Source: Prevotellaceae bacterium | Lineage (GTDB): Bacteria; Bacteroidota; Bacteroidia; Bacteroidales; Paludibacteraceae | Assembly: GCA_031270565.1 (NCBI GenBank) | Contig: JAISXJ010000081.1 | Coordinates: 1 to 5,666 of the forward strand | DNA: 5,666 bases | Direction: 5' to 3' | Shown: positions 1-5,666 of the stretch, piece after piece | Layout of the letters: each line of letters begins with the position of its first letter | Numbering within the stretch: the stretch's first letter is position 1 | Notes under the pieces: generated by a model | What the model was told of the DNA's origin: nothing | The model's database searches: none | Seen by the model: the letters and a program-made list of their open reading frames with translations, nothing else | Translations under genes and position numbers: made by a program

Positions 1-1
1 A

Positions 2-1186
2 AACTGGAGTATTGTGCATAGCCAGCTGTTTTACAAGTTACCGGAAAGCCTACAGCCCGCGGCAATGACGGCTTACGAATACTGGACAGATGCCGATTTT
101 GCCGGCAAACGGCAGGGAACTTTGTCCGGTCAGTCGGCTACGGTGAACGAACTGGATTTCCAGTCGCTTGGCGAAGGTCTGCACATATTGCATATTCGTG
201 TGCTCGACAATCTGGGGCAATACAGTTCGGTACACAGCCAGTTATTTTACAAATTACCGGAAAGCGATCCATCTTTGACAATGACGGCTTACGAGTACTG
301 GACGGATGCCGATTTTGCCGGCAAACGACAGGGGACTTTGTCCGGTCAGTCGGCTACGGTGAACGAACTGGATTTCCAGTCGCTTGGCGAAGGTCTGCAC
401 GTATTGCATATTCGTGCGCTCGACAATCTGGGGCGATACAGTCCGGTACACAGCCAGTTGTTTTACAAGATAGGCGAAACGACCGGAGAGAACGAAACAA
501 TCCTGTATGAATACTGGTTTAATGACGAATTTGCAGCACGCACTGTAAAAGAAACTTCCGGTAAGATTGTTACGGTAGATAATCTTTTTGAGACAACCGC
601 TCTTTCCGAAGGCTTCCATACGGTTTCGATTCGCGCCAAAGATGCATACAATCACTGGAGCGTAACGCATACGCAGGGATTTTACATTAACGGCATCGCT
701 CCCGAAGGCGGAAATAAGATTGAAGCTTACCGTTACTGGTACGACAATCAGTTTGATGACCACGTATTTACCCTTTTAAACGTAGCCGTTAATCCATACG
801 AACTGGATGAATGGTACACTTTACCCGATACATTTGCGGAAGGCGAAGAACATCTGTTCCACATTCAATTCAGGGATGCTCTTGGCAGCTGGTCAACGAT
901 AGCGTCCGATACTTTCCGGATTGTCGCTTTATCGGGAACGGAAATAGATCTTGTAGCGGTAAACAGTATGTTGCTTTATCCCAATCCTGTTGTTGACATT
1001 TTGAGCATCACGGGCGCCGAAGATGCTGCATTGACGGTTTTCAACCTGCAGGGACAAATCATTTATGTCAAAAACAAACTGTCTGTCAAAGAAAATATAC
1101 CGGTTTCTTCATGGGCAAAGGGCGTATATCTGGTTGCCTTGCAGACCGAAAATGGTAGAACGGTCAACAAGATTATCAAAGAATAA
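2..1186 (+). CDS. T9SS-secreted repeat protein with type A C-terminal sorting domain (5' partial)
   Basis: The reading frame is open to the left edge. The visible residues before the GTG at 14 (N-W-S-I) match the end of a repeat, so that GTG is not the true start and the gene begins outside the window. The visible part holds four beta-rich repeats of about 72 residues. Each follows the pattern E-Y-W-x-(D/N)-x-x-F, then a T-V-(N/D)-x-L stretch, then L-x-E-G-x-H-x-x-x-I-R-x-x-D, then W/Y-S and H-S-Q-x-F-Y. Repeats one and two are almost identical, the third is clearly diverged (73 residues), and the fourth is most diverged. The last 70 or so residues match the T9SS type A sorting domain (Por_Secre_tail, TIGR04183-like): YPNP near the start, an NLQGQ segment, then KGVYLV and a basic K-I-I-K end. 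By family knowledge the protein would cross the inner membrane by Sec and the outer membrane by T9SS, with removal of the tail and possible anchoring to the surface. The catalytic or binding part, if any, lies upstream and unseen. It converges on gldJ. The sorting-domain call is strong; the protein's role is unknown. Confidence 0.9.
   Translation, partial: NWSIVHSQLFYKLPESLQPAAMTAYEYWTDADFAGKRQGTLSGQSATVNELDFQSLGEGLHILHIRVLDNLGQYSSVHSQLFYKLPESDPSLTMTAYEYWTDADFAGKRQGTLSGQSATVNELDFQSLGEGLHVLHIRALDNLGRYSPVHSQLFYKIGETTGENETILYEYWFNDEFAARTVKETSGKIVTVDNLFETTALSEGFHTVSIRAKDAYNHWSVTHTQGFYINGIAPEGGNKIEAYRYWYDNQFDDHVFTLLNVAVNPYELDEWYTLPDTFAEGEEHLFHIQFRDALGSWSTIASDTFRIVALSGTEIDLVAVNSMLLYPNPVVDILSITGAEDAALTVFNLQGQIIYVKNKLSVKENIPVSSWAKGVYLVALQTENGRTVNKIIKE
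17..448 (+). repeat. Two tandem 216-bp near-identical coding repeats
   Basis: Copy one (17-232) and copy two (233-448) are both exactly 216 bp, or 72 codons, so the duplication keeps frame. By eye about 22 positions differ, and about 10 of these fall in a 13-bp stretch (50-62 against 266-278). That stretch codes for the linker after L-P-E-S. A block of 66 bp (119-184 and 335-400) is identical in both copies. Most other differences are synonymous or conservative. A third copy (449-667, 219 bp) and a fourth from 668 are recognisable only at protein level. The pattern suggests a recent duplication or gene conversion between copies one and two. Confidence 0.93.
965..1186 (+). other. T9SS type A C-terminal sorting domain (coding segment)
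   Basis: This segment codes for the final 73 residues of the repeat protein. Visible marks are S-M-L-L-Y-P-N-P-V-V-D-I-L at the start, V-F-N-L-Q-G-Q-I-I-Y in the middle, and W-A-K-G-V-Y-L-V near the end, closing with N-K-I-I-K-E. This is the usual order of the conserved blocks in the family. In studied Bacteroidota the domain directs the protein through the T9SS pore and is then cleaved. It fits the presence of gldJ next door. Confidence 0.92.
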
Positions 1187-1212
1187 AGGTATAAATCAAT
1201 GTCTTAAAAATG

Positions 1213-1247
1213 CTGAGAGTGTTCGATGAAACACTCTCAGTTTTTTT
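1213..1247 (+). terminator. Rho-independent terminator of the T9SS protein gene
   Basis: A perfect 11-bp stem (1213-1223 with 1230-1240) encloses a 6-base loop and is followed directly by seven T residues (1241-1247). It lies 26 bp after the stop codon of the + strand gene. The stem is CTGAGAGTGTT and its complement. Confidence 0.92.
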
Positions 1248-1302
1248 ATGTTAACAAGGCAACCGGCAGAATCTGCCATTTTGCGGAACATTATTATGGC
1301 GT

Positions 1303-1344
1303 AAAAAAACAAGGCACGCAACTCATCACGAGTAACGCGCCTTG
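1303..1344 (-). terminator. Probable rho-independent terminator of gldJ
   Basis: Bases 1310-1324 pair with 1330-1344 around a 5-base loop. The outer six pairs (CAAGGC with GCCTTG) and inner four pairs (ACTC with GAGT) are perfect, with mismatches between them. Read on the - strand, the stem is followed at once by seven T residues (complement of 1303-1309). It lies about 40 bp past the gldJ stop, so the two convergent genes each have their own terminator. Confidence 0.8.
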
Positions 1345-1386
1345 AACATTGAAAATTATCCTTTGAAAATTGAAAACTACTTTTTC

Positions 1387-2844
1387 TTAATAGTTGTTTG
1401 CTTTTGTGTTTCCAACAGCGCTCATAGCACAGCGGAAGCCGATATCGTTAGCCCGTCCATTTTGGTCAAGCCAACGTCTTTTAGACGGATTGAGCCATAA
1501 AACGCGGTCTTTCCACGAACCGCCTTTATAGACGCGTGCATTATCAGATATCATATTTGCCTTCTCAATCGGCGTAGCGTCATTATAGACAAGCACAGAG
1601 TCCCTTAGGGAGGAGGCGAGATCGCCATCTCTGAAATTACGTACGTCGCGCCCGGAGACTTTGAATTTCTTTTCAAGTATCAACATATTACGCATACTGT
1701 CACGTTGCTCCTCTTCCATAGGGGGCAGCCGACGCAAAATATGTTCGGCGTATGCAGAATCGGATGGATATACATTCCCACGAAAAGAGTTCATGTCGTT
1801 TACCAGTTCATTTGACGTAGCGCGATATACGTCCAAAACCCATTCGTTTACGTTACCCGCCATGTTGTAGAGACCATATTCATTTGGAGGGAAAAAGTCA
1901 ACAGGCACAGTAAGCGTATTATTTATCTCATTACCAATCAGGTCGCCCTCTCTGCGCTTAAAGTTAGCATAGAAACGTCCCTGTGTTTTTTTATTGTCCA
2001 TTCGACGCAACTGCGACCCGCTCCATGGATAGGTATGTCCCTCTTCGACATTGCTTTTGATGGGAATAATGCCATAGGCGGCATATTCCCACTCAGCCTC
2101 AGTTGGCAAACGAAATTCCGCATCAAAGATAACACCGTCAAGGTCAATTCCGGGATCTTCATCACCGTTGTAGGCACGCAAATAGTCATTTTTATGTGCT
2201 GTTGAGAAGATGAATGAACTGTATTCCGATTCATCGACATTCTCAATATTGGCATTGATGGTCTCCAAGTCGTTGAATTCAATAATTTTTCTGTCAATTA
2301 AAATACGCTCGTTGACACGATCGGTACGCCATGTACAATAATCCATAGCCTGTTGCCAAGAGACACCGACCACAGGATAGAATCCGTATGCCACGTGGCT
2401 GTAATAATTCAACACAAAAGGCTCGTTATAAGCCAACTCTTCCCGCCAAACGGTTTCATCAGGCATTGCCAGAAGAATCTTGCGCGGGTCATGACGATAC
2501 ACGCCTCGCATCCATGCCTCATATTCGCGCCAGTTGATATTTGTAACCTCAAATTCATCCAAAAAATAACCGCTGACACCGACACGCCGCTTCAAATCAT
2601 TCTTCAGACTTGACACGGGGTCTTCGTTCTGACCTCTTACTGAAGCCATCGTTGAAATATAAACCGTCCCCGGCGGCACTTTTCCATCATATTTACTCTT
2701 TACATTGAAAAAGCCACTTCTGGGAGAGTTATACTTCCATCCTGTTTTTTCGGATTGAGATAATCCGACATTTGATTTCTGCTGACAGGCGCCAACGATG
2801 ACTGCCAAAATAAGAAATCCGAGAACTTTTTTTGTTACTTTCAT
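1387..2844 (-). CDS. gldJ: Gliding motility/T9SS-associated lipoprotein GldJ family (FGE-sulfatase-like fold)
   Basis: The 485-residue product starts with a lipoprotein signal peptide: K-K, a hydrophobic core, then V-G-A-C with the lipidated Cys at 20. No acidic surface-export signal follows the Cys, which fits a lipoprotein facing the periplasm. The mature start G-W-K-Y-N (residues 35-39) resembles GldJ more than GldK/PorK. FGE-sulfatase motifs follow in order: DEFEVTN (96-102), P-V-V-G-V-S-W (157-163), FRLPTEAEWEYAA (244-256), Y-N-M-A-G-N-V-N-E-W (326-335), Y-K-G-G-S-W (439-444) and G-F-R-C (469-472). In Flavobacterium johnsoniae GldJ is an outer-membrane lipoprotein needed for gliding and for a working T9SS; it is regarded as structural rather than catalytic. 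The product is shorter than the flavobacterial form, as is usual in Bacteroidales. The usual G-G-x-F-x-M-G motif near residue 62 is not recognisable (here Y-I-S-T-M-A-S-V-R-G). The ATG at 2844 is chosen for the signal peptide; no clear Shine-Dalgarno precedes it. The gene seems monocistronic. GldK/PorK is the main alternative. Confidence 0.85.
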   Translation of the reverse strand: MKVTKKVLGFLILAVIVGACQQKSNVGLSQSEKTGWKYNSPRSGFFNVKSKYDGKVPPGTVYISTMASVRGQNEDPVSSLKNDLKRRVGVSGYFLDEFEVTNINWREYEAWMRGVYRHDPRKILLAMPDETVWREELAYNEPFVLNYYSHVAYGFYPVVGVSWQQAMDYCTWRTDRVNERILIDRKIIEFNDLETINANIENVDESEYSSFIFSTAHKNDYLRAYNGDEDPGIDLDGVIFDAEFRLPTEAEWEYAAYGIIPIKSNVEEGHTYPWSGSQLRRMDNKKTQGRFYANFKRREGDLIGNEINNTLTVPVDFFPPNEYGLYNMAGNVNEWVLDVYRATSNELVNDMNSFRGNVYPSDSAYAEHILRRLPPMEEEQRDSMRNMLILEKKFKVSGRDVRNFRDGDLASSLRDSVLVYNDATPIEKANMISDNARVYKGGSWKDRVLWLNPSKRRWLDQNGRANDIGFRCAMSAVGNTKANNY

Positions 2845-2997
2845 AGGTTTATAATTTTATATGTTCTATTTTTTCTTTTTGAATGAAACATTCACTCTGG
2901 TATTTCAAACTTGTAATATCTGTATCTTTCAGGCAGTTATGTTCATTAAAATCTTACTGATTCCACTCTGCCGCCACAACAACGTAAATTGCGACCG

Positions 2998-3005
2998 CAA
3001 AGATA
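2998..3005 (-). promoter_or_regulatory. Bacteroidota -7 promoter element for gldJ
   Basis: On the - strand this reads TATCTTTG, a full match to the TAnnTTTG consensus known for the Bacteroidota primary sigma factor. It is followed by CGG, and a start near 2994 would be expected. The -33 element is poor: the best candidate is TTTC at 3030-3027, 21 bases upstream. Confidence 0.6.
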
Positions 3006-3083
3006 CATAAAATTCTTTGGATGAATGAAATTTTTTGACATACTTTTTTTATAAAAGAATATGGAAAAGCAAATTATTAGTTT

Positions 3084-3091
3084 TACTTTTG
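3084..3091 (+). promoter_or_regulatory. Bacteroidota -7 promoter element for folP-cdaA
   Basis: TACTTTTG is a full match to TAnnTTTG and is followed by CCGC. Transcription would start near 3095, about 120 bases before the folP ATG. The -33 position holds ATGG rather than TTTG, so recognition of the upstream element is weak. Confidence 0.6.
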
Positions 3092-3215
3092 CCGCAGTGT
3101 TCATACGGATACGACTAAATTCATAGACCGATTTTATAACACATTTATTTTATTCGTAGCAGACGCTTTGTTGATTGAAGCTAACTGCCTAACTTTCTTG
3201 CATAACGTGAAAAAA

Positions 3216-4052
3216 ATGCCAAATATTTTATTGCGCGGAAAAATTATTGATTTTTCTTCTCCACTGGTGATGGCAATTATTAATTGTACGCCGGATTCTT
3301 TCTTTGCCGCAAGCCGGTGCGTCGGAGAGTATGCCCTGATTGATGCCGTTGAAACAGCACTAAAAGAGGGTGCAGACATCATTGATTTGGGGGGATACTC
3401 CACACGTCCGGGCGCAGAATTTGTAACGCCAGACGTTGAGTGGGAGCGGATTAAAGAGGCTTTGACCGTCATTCGGCAACGTTTCCCGCAGACAGTCATC
3501 TCGGTGGATACCTTTCGAGCATCAGTGGCAGAATGTGCCGTCAAAGAGTTTGACGTGGATATTATCAACGATATTTCGGGCGGAACGCTGGATGATAATC
3601 TGCTGCCGACTGTCGCCAAACTTAACGTGCCATACATCCTGATGCACACGCGCGGCACTCCGCAAACCATGCAGCAGTTTACGCAGTATGATAATCTGAT
3701 TGGAGATATGCTTGTCTATTTCTCCGAAAAAATAACACTGTTGCGACAGCTCGGATTTACTTCGGATATAATTATTGACCCCGGATTCGGATTCGCAAAA
3801 ACAATGGATCAAAATTATGAACTGTTGAAATATTTGTCCGTCTTCGACCGTTTTAAAATGCCGATACTGGCAGGTGTTTCGCGTAAATCAATGGTATGCA
3901 AATTGCTGGATTGCGAGCCGTCGGAGGCGCTCAACGGAACAACGGTGGTCAATACGCTGGCATTGCTTCACGGAGCAAATATCCTTCGGGTGCACGATGT
4001 GCGGCAGGCGGTGGAGGCTATTAAAATTACACAAAAAATGATGTGGGCTTAA
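3216..4052 (+). CDS. folP: Dihydropteroate synthase
   Basis: The enzyme joins 6-hydroxymethyl-dihydropterin diphosphate to p-aminobenzoate to give dihydropteroate, in the cytoplasm, as part of folate synthesis; it is the sulfonamide target. The 278-residue product covers the whole TIM-barrel family. Visible motifs, numbered from the ATG, are N-C-T-P-D-S-F (23-29, usually NVTPDSF), G-G-Y-S-T-R-P-G-A (59-67, usually GGESTRPGA), V-D-T-F (97-100), N-D-I-S-G-G (118-123), MHTRGTPQTM (143-152), D-P-G-F-G-F (188-193), G-V-S-R-K-S (220-225), and R-V-H-D (258-261). The residues that bind substrate in studied enzymes (N23, T63, R64, D98, N118, D188, K224, R258, H260) are all present. The ATG at 3216 is preferred. 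An in-frame GTG at 3207 and a TTG at 3168 would add 3 or 16 residues with no family match. No clear Shine-Dalgarno is present before any of them. cdaA follows after 36 bp on the same strand with no terminator between, so the two are probably cotranscribed. Confidence 0.96.
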   Translation: MPNILLRGKIIDFSSPLVMAIINCTPDSFFAASRCVGEYALIDAVETALKEGADIIDLGGYSTRPGAEFVTPDVEWERIKEALTVIRQRFPQTVISVDTFRASVAECAVKEFDVDIINDISGGTLDDNLLPTVAKLNVPYILMHTRGTPQTMQQFTQYDNLIGDMLVYFSEKITLLRQLGFTSDIIIDPGFGFAKTMDQNYELLKYLSVFDRFKMPILAGVSRKSMVCKLLDCEPSEALNGTTVVNTLALLHGANILRVHDVRQAVEAIKITQKMMWA

Positions 4053-4088
4053 AACACGGATAACAGCTAATTATAAAGAAAATATATT

Positions 4089-4862
4089 ATGAATTTTGGG
4101 TTTGGAATTAAAGATTTGATTGATATTATTCTGGTGGCGTTGCTGATGTATCAGTGTTACAGATTAGTTAAAGGCACCGGAGCAACAAATATATTTGTCG
4201 GCATTATTGTATTTGTTGTGATGTGGTTTGTGGTTACGCATTTGTTTCACATGGAATTGCTGGGCGCTATTTTTGATGGCGTGTTCAATGTGGGCGCTAT
4301 TGCGCTAATCGTGATTTTTCAGGCAGAAATTCGACGCTCTTTTGCACGTTTGGGGTCGAGTAAATCATGGCGAATATGGACAAAACTGCTGTCGAAAATG
4401 CGGGCAAAAAAGGGTACGGAATCCATTTCGTTCCCGATTATGAAAATTGTGCTGGCTTGCAGAAATTTGGCGCGTACCAAAACCGGCGCTCTGATAATTG
4501 TTGGAAGACAAGCCGATTTATCGGAGTTTATTGATACGGGAGAGACCATCAATGCCGAACTGAATACCCGTTTAATTGAAAATGTGTTTTTCAAAAACAG
4601 TCCACTGCACGACGGCGCTATGATTGTTGTGGATAACCGGATTGTGGCGGTGAGCGCCATCCTGCCGGTGTCACGTAATCCCGAAATTCCGCGTCATCTG
4701 GGGCTGCGACACCGTGCGGCGCTTGGCGTTTCGGAACGCATTGATGCTGTGGCTATTATTGTCTCAGAGGAGACCGGCACAATTTCTGTGGCAGTGGACG
4801 GAGAATTTATGCTGAACATCACGCCGGAGCAACTTGAGCGACTGTTAGCGGAAAAACTGTAA
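4089..4862 (+). CDS. cdaA: Membrane diadenylate cyclase, CdaA type
   Basis: The enzyme condenses two ATP into cyclic di-AMP, a second messenger tied in other bacteria to potassium balance, osmotic stress and wall integrity. The 257-residue length matches CdaA. Three hydrophobic segments are visible near residues 8-25, 34-54 and 60-78. A basic linker follows (R82, R83, R87, K92, K99, K103, R105, K107, K108), and then the DAC domain from about 110. Both catalytic signatures are intact: D-G-A within H-D-G-A (174-177) and R-H-R (207-209) within G-L-R-H-R-A-A-L-G. The usual Thr before R-H-R in the Firmicutes enzymes is Leu here. The end of the domain (V-A-V-D-G-E-F) is complete. In Firmicutes the partner CdaR is usually encoded next to cdaA; no such gene is present in this window. 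The ATG at 4089 starts just before the first membrane segment and is the only sensible start; the bases before it are A-rich without a strong Shine-Dalgarno. Confidence 0.95.
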   Translation: MNFGFGIKDLIDIILVALLMYQCYRLVKGTGATNIFVGIIVFVVMWFVVTHLFHMELLGAIFDGVFNVGAIALIVIFQAEIRRSFARLGSSKSWRIWTKLLSKMRAKKGTESISFPIMKIVLACRNLARTKTGALIIVGRQADLSEFIDTGETINAELNTRLIENVFFKNSPLHDGAMIVVDNRIVAVSAILPVSRNPEIPRHLGLRHRAALGVSERIDAVAIIVSEETGTISVAVDGEFMLNITPEQLERLLAEKL

Positions 4863-4908
4863 AATTGCTTTGCCCGCTGGCGCAGCATCCTGCTACATTA
4901 AGACAAAG

Positions 4909-4937
4909 CAAAAGCCCCCATCACCGGAGGCTTTTTG
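4909..4937. terminator. Bidirectional terminator between cdaA and the FISUMP gene
   Basis: Bases 4910-4919 pair with 4926-4935 around a 6-base loop. The pairs AAAAGCC with GGCTTTT are perfect, then there is one C/A mismatch and two more G-C pairs. On the + strand the stem ends in TTTTT then GTTT; on the - strand it ends in TTTT, G, C and TTTG. It lies 47 bp after the cdaA stop and 20 bp past the stop of the convergent FISUMP gene, so one hairpin can serve both. Confidence 0.85.
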
Positions 4938-4957
4938 TTTGGTCTGGATGCGGAGGC

Positions 4958-5665
4958 TTATTCCGCCACGCAACGCACACTGAAGCCGTAAGACCGATAG
5001 CCGCCGTCGTTGGCGTCCGCGCCATGGTCATTGCCGAGGATGTACAGGCGGCGACCCTTACTTGTATTAGCAGTAGAGCTCCAGTAGTCGCCGTTTTGGC
5101 CACGGTTGCTCAACGAGCCATTGCTGTGGCTCCGGTAGCCGGCAGCGGGCAAAACCAATGCGTCGCCGAATTTAATACCGTTGTCGAAATCTGTATTGCT
5201 GGCAGACCAGGATTGTGTAGCGTTGGCTACGGTCCAGCTCGTGCCGTTATCAGTGCGGTATTCGTCATTATTGTCAATCACGCTTTGCCATTCTTCGATT
5301 GTAGGCACGCGCCAACCGGGAGGGCAGGGATTGTCGGTACTCAGCCAGTTAATGCCAGTTGTGCCGGGAGGCGGTGTAATGTTTGTCCAGTCTGTTATAC
5401 CCGAATCGTACGCCGGATCTTGGTCTTGCGCCTGTGTTAAAGCCACTGTCTTAACGCCCCATTTGTATTTTGCGCCGTGATTTGCCGCCGAAGGCGTAAA
5501 CGGGTCTGCCGCTTCATCAGCGCCAAGGTTGTGGCACATAAAGTCCAGCCACTCGGTGGATGACACCTTGGCGCCACAGCAGGCACAGTCCTGAAGAGAT
5601 GTGTTCAGTTCAATGGCTCTGTCGGCGTTGCCGTCATTATAAATGACATACAGTTTGAGTTTTAA
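4958..5665 (-). CDS. FISUMP-domain protein (Fib_succ_major, TIGR02145-like), 5' partial
   Basis: The frame is open to the right edge, so the N-terminus is missing; 235 residues are visible. A GTG at 5566 lies in the middle of the domain and is not a credible start. Visible numbering begins at 5665. A Cys-rich D-C-A-C-C-G-A-K-V segment (26-34) is followed by EWLDFMCHNLGA (38-49), a Y-K-W-G stretch, P-C-P-P-G-W-R-V-P-T (113-122), LVLPAAGYR (171-179), D-Y-W-S-S-T (193-198) and finally G-F-S-V-R-C-V-A-E (227-235). This order is typical of the 'Fibrobacter succinogenes major paralogous domain', which is common in gut Bacteroidota and related in fold to FGE-sulfatase and C-type-lectin proteins. The function is not known. 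The protein ends with this domain and carries no T9SS tail. Its export signal, if any, would be in the missing part. It probably acts in the envelope or at the surface, but this is inference. Confidence 0.88.
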   Translation of the reverse strand, partial: LKLKLYVIYNDGNADRAIELNTSLQDCACCGAKVSSTEWLDFMCHNLGADEAADPFTPSAANHGAKYKWGVKTVALTQAQDQDPAYDSGITDWTNITPPPGTTGINWLSTDNPCPPGWRVPTIEEWQSVIDNNDEYRTDNGTSWTVANATQSWSASNTDFDNGIKFGDALVLPAAGYRSHSNGSLSNRGQNGDYWSSTANTSKGRRLYILGNDHGADANDGGYRSYGFSVRCVAE

Positions 5666-5666
5666 G

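Larger units (their letters stand above)
2845..3215. other. Divergent intergenic region between gldJ and folP
   Basis: This 371-bp AT-rich stretch holds no convincing gene. It contains one TAnnTTTG element for each direction, at 2998-3005 (- strand) and 3084-3091 (+ strand). The predicted leaders are about 150 nt for gldJ and about 120 nt for folP. The middle (3005-3060) is especially rich in A and T. A 16-codon reading frame overlaps the gldJ start (see findings). I recognise no riboswitch or tRNA in it. Confidence 0.6.

Noticed and set aside
254..763. 169-residue - strand reading frame inside the repeat protein gene
   Set aside because: It is antisense to the conserved repeats and mirrors their duplication; no independent coding signs.
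1265..1277. Small palindrome GGCAGAATCTGCC between the two terminators
   Set aside because: The one-base centre cannot form a hairpin loop as drawn, no T-tract follows, and nothing nearby suggests an operator.
1349..1377. Short repeats of TTGAAAATT downstream of gldJ
   Set aside because: Two copies and a partial third of a low-complexity AT-rich motif; too short and irregular for a CRISPR or a functional array.
3035..3063. TTGACA with AT-rich bases downstream, resembling a sigma70 promoter
   Set aside because: The -10 position at usual spacing reads AATATG, and Bacteroidota primary sigma factors use a different consensus; the TACTTTTG element nearby fits better.
3061..3126. 21-residue + strand frame upstream of folP starting at ATG 3061
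   Set aside because: It contains the predicted promoter element and transcription start, so it would not be fully transcribed, and it has no ribosome binding site.
3168..3215. TTG start for folP that would add 16 residues
   Set aside because: The extra residues have no match to dihydropteroate synthases, and the ATG at 3216 gives the usual N-terminus just before the first strand.
4865..5440. 191-residue + strand reading frame opposite the FISUMP gene
   Set aside because: It lies antisense to a gene with strong domain motifs, crosses the terminator hairpin, and shows no domain of its own.
4892..5666. Diversity-generating retroelement around the FISUMP gene
   Set aside because: No reverse transcriptase and no template repeat can be seen within the window; only the fold class hints at it.

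Overview
The window looks like chromosomal DNA from a member of Bacteroidota, most likely Bacteroidales. The evidence is a type IX secretion (T9SS) C-terminal sorting domain, a GldJ-type lipoprotein, a FISUMP-domain protein, a folP-cdaA gene pair, two TAnnTTTG promoter elements of the Bacteroidota type, and starts without a clear Shine-Dalgarno sequence. Nothing in the sequence fixes genus or species.

Layout from left to right. (1) The 3' part of a secreted repeat protein on the + strand, ending in a T9SS sorting domain; its first two complete 72-residue repeats are nearly identical at the DNA level. (2) A convergent junction of about 200 bp with one terminator hairpin for each strand. (3) gldJ on the - strand, coding for a 485-residue lipoprotein with an FGE-sulfatase-like fold. 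(4) A divergent intergenic region of about 370 bp with a promoter-like element for each direction. (5) folP (dihydropteroate synthase) and cdaA (membrane diadenylate cyclase) on the + strand, 36 bp apart and probably one operon. (6) A single hairpin with T-tracts on both sides that can serve as a bidirectional terminator. (7) The C-terminal part of a FISUMP-domain protein on the - strand, whose 5' end lies outside the window.

Functional picture. The left half pairs a likely T9SS substrate with a lipoprotein required in related organisms for T9SS and gliding function. The right half pairs folate synthesis with c-di-AMP synthesis, a gene order I recall from other Bacteroidota. The FISUMP protein is probably an envelope or surface protein.

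I see no transposase, integrase, CRISPR array, rRNA or tRNA, and no reverse transcriptase. I do not see a convincing undescribed system. The most unusual items are the recent tandem duplication with a divergent linker in the T9SS protein, the degenerate N-terminal FGE motif in GldJ, and the compact two-way regulatory and terminator regions.
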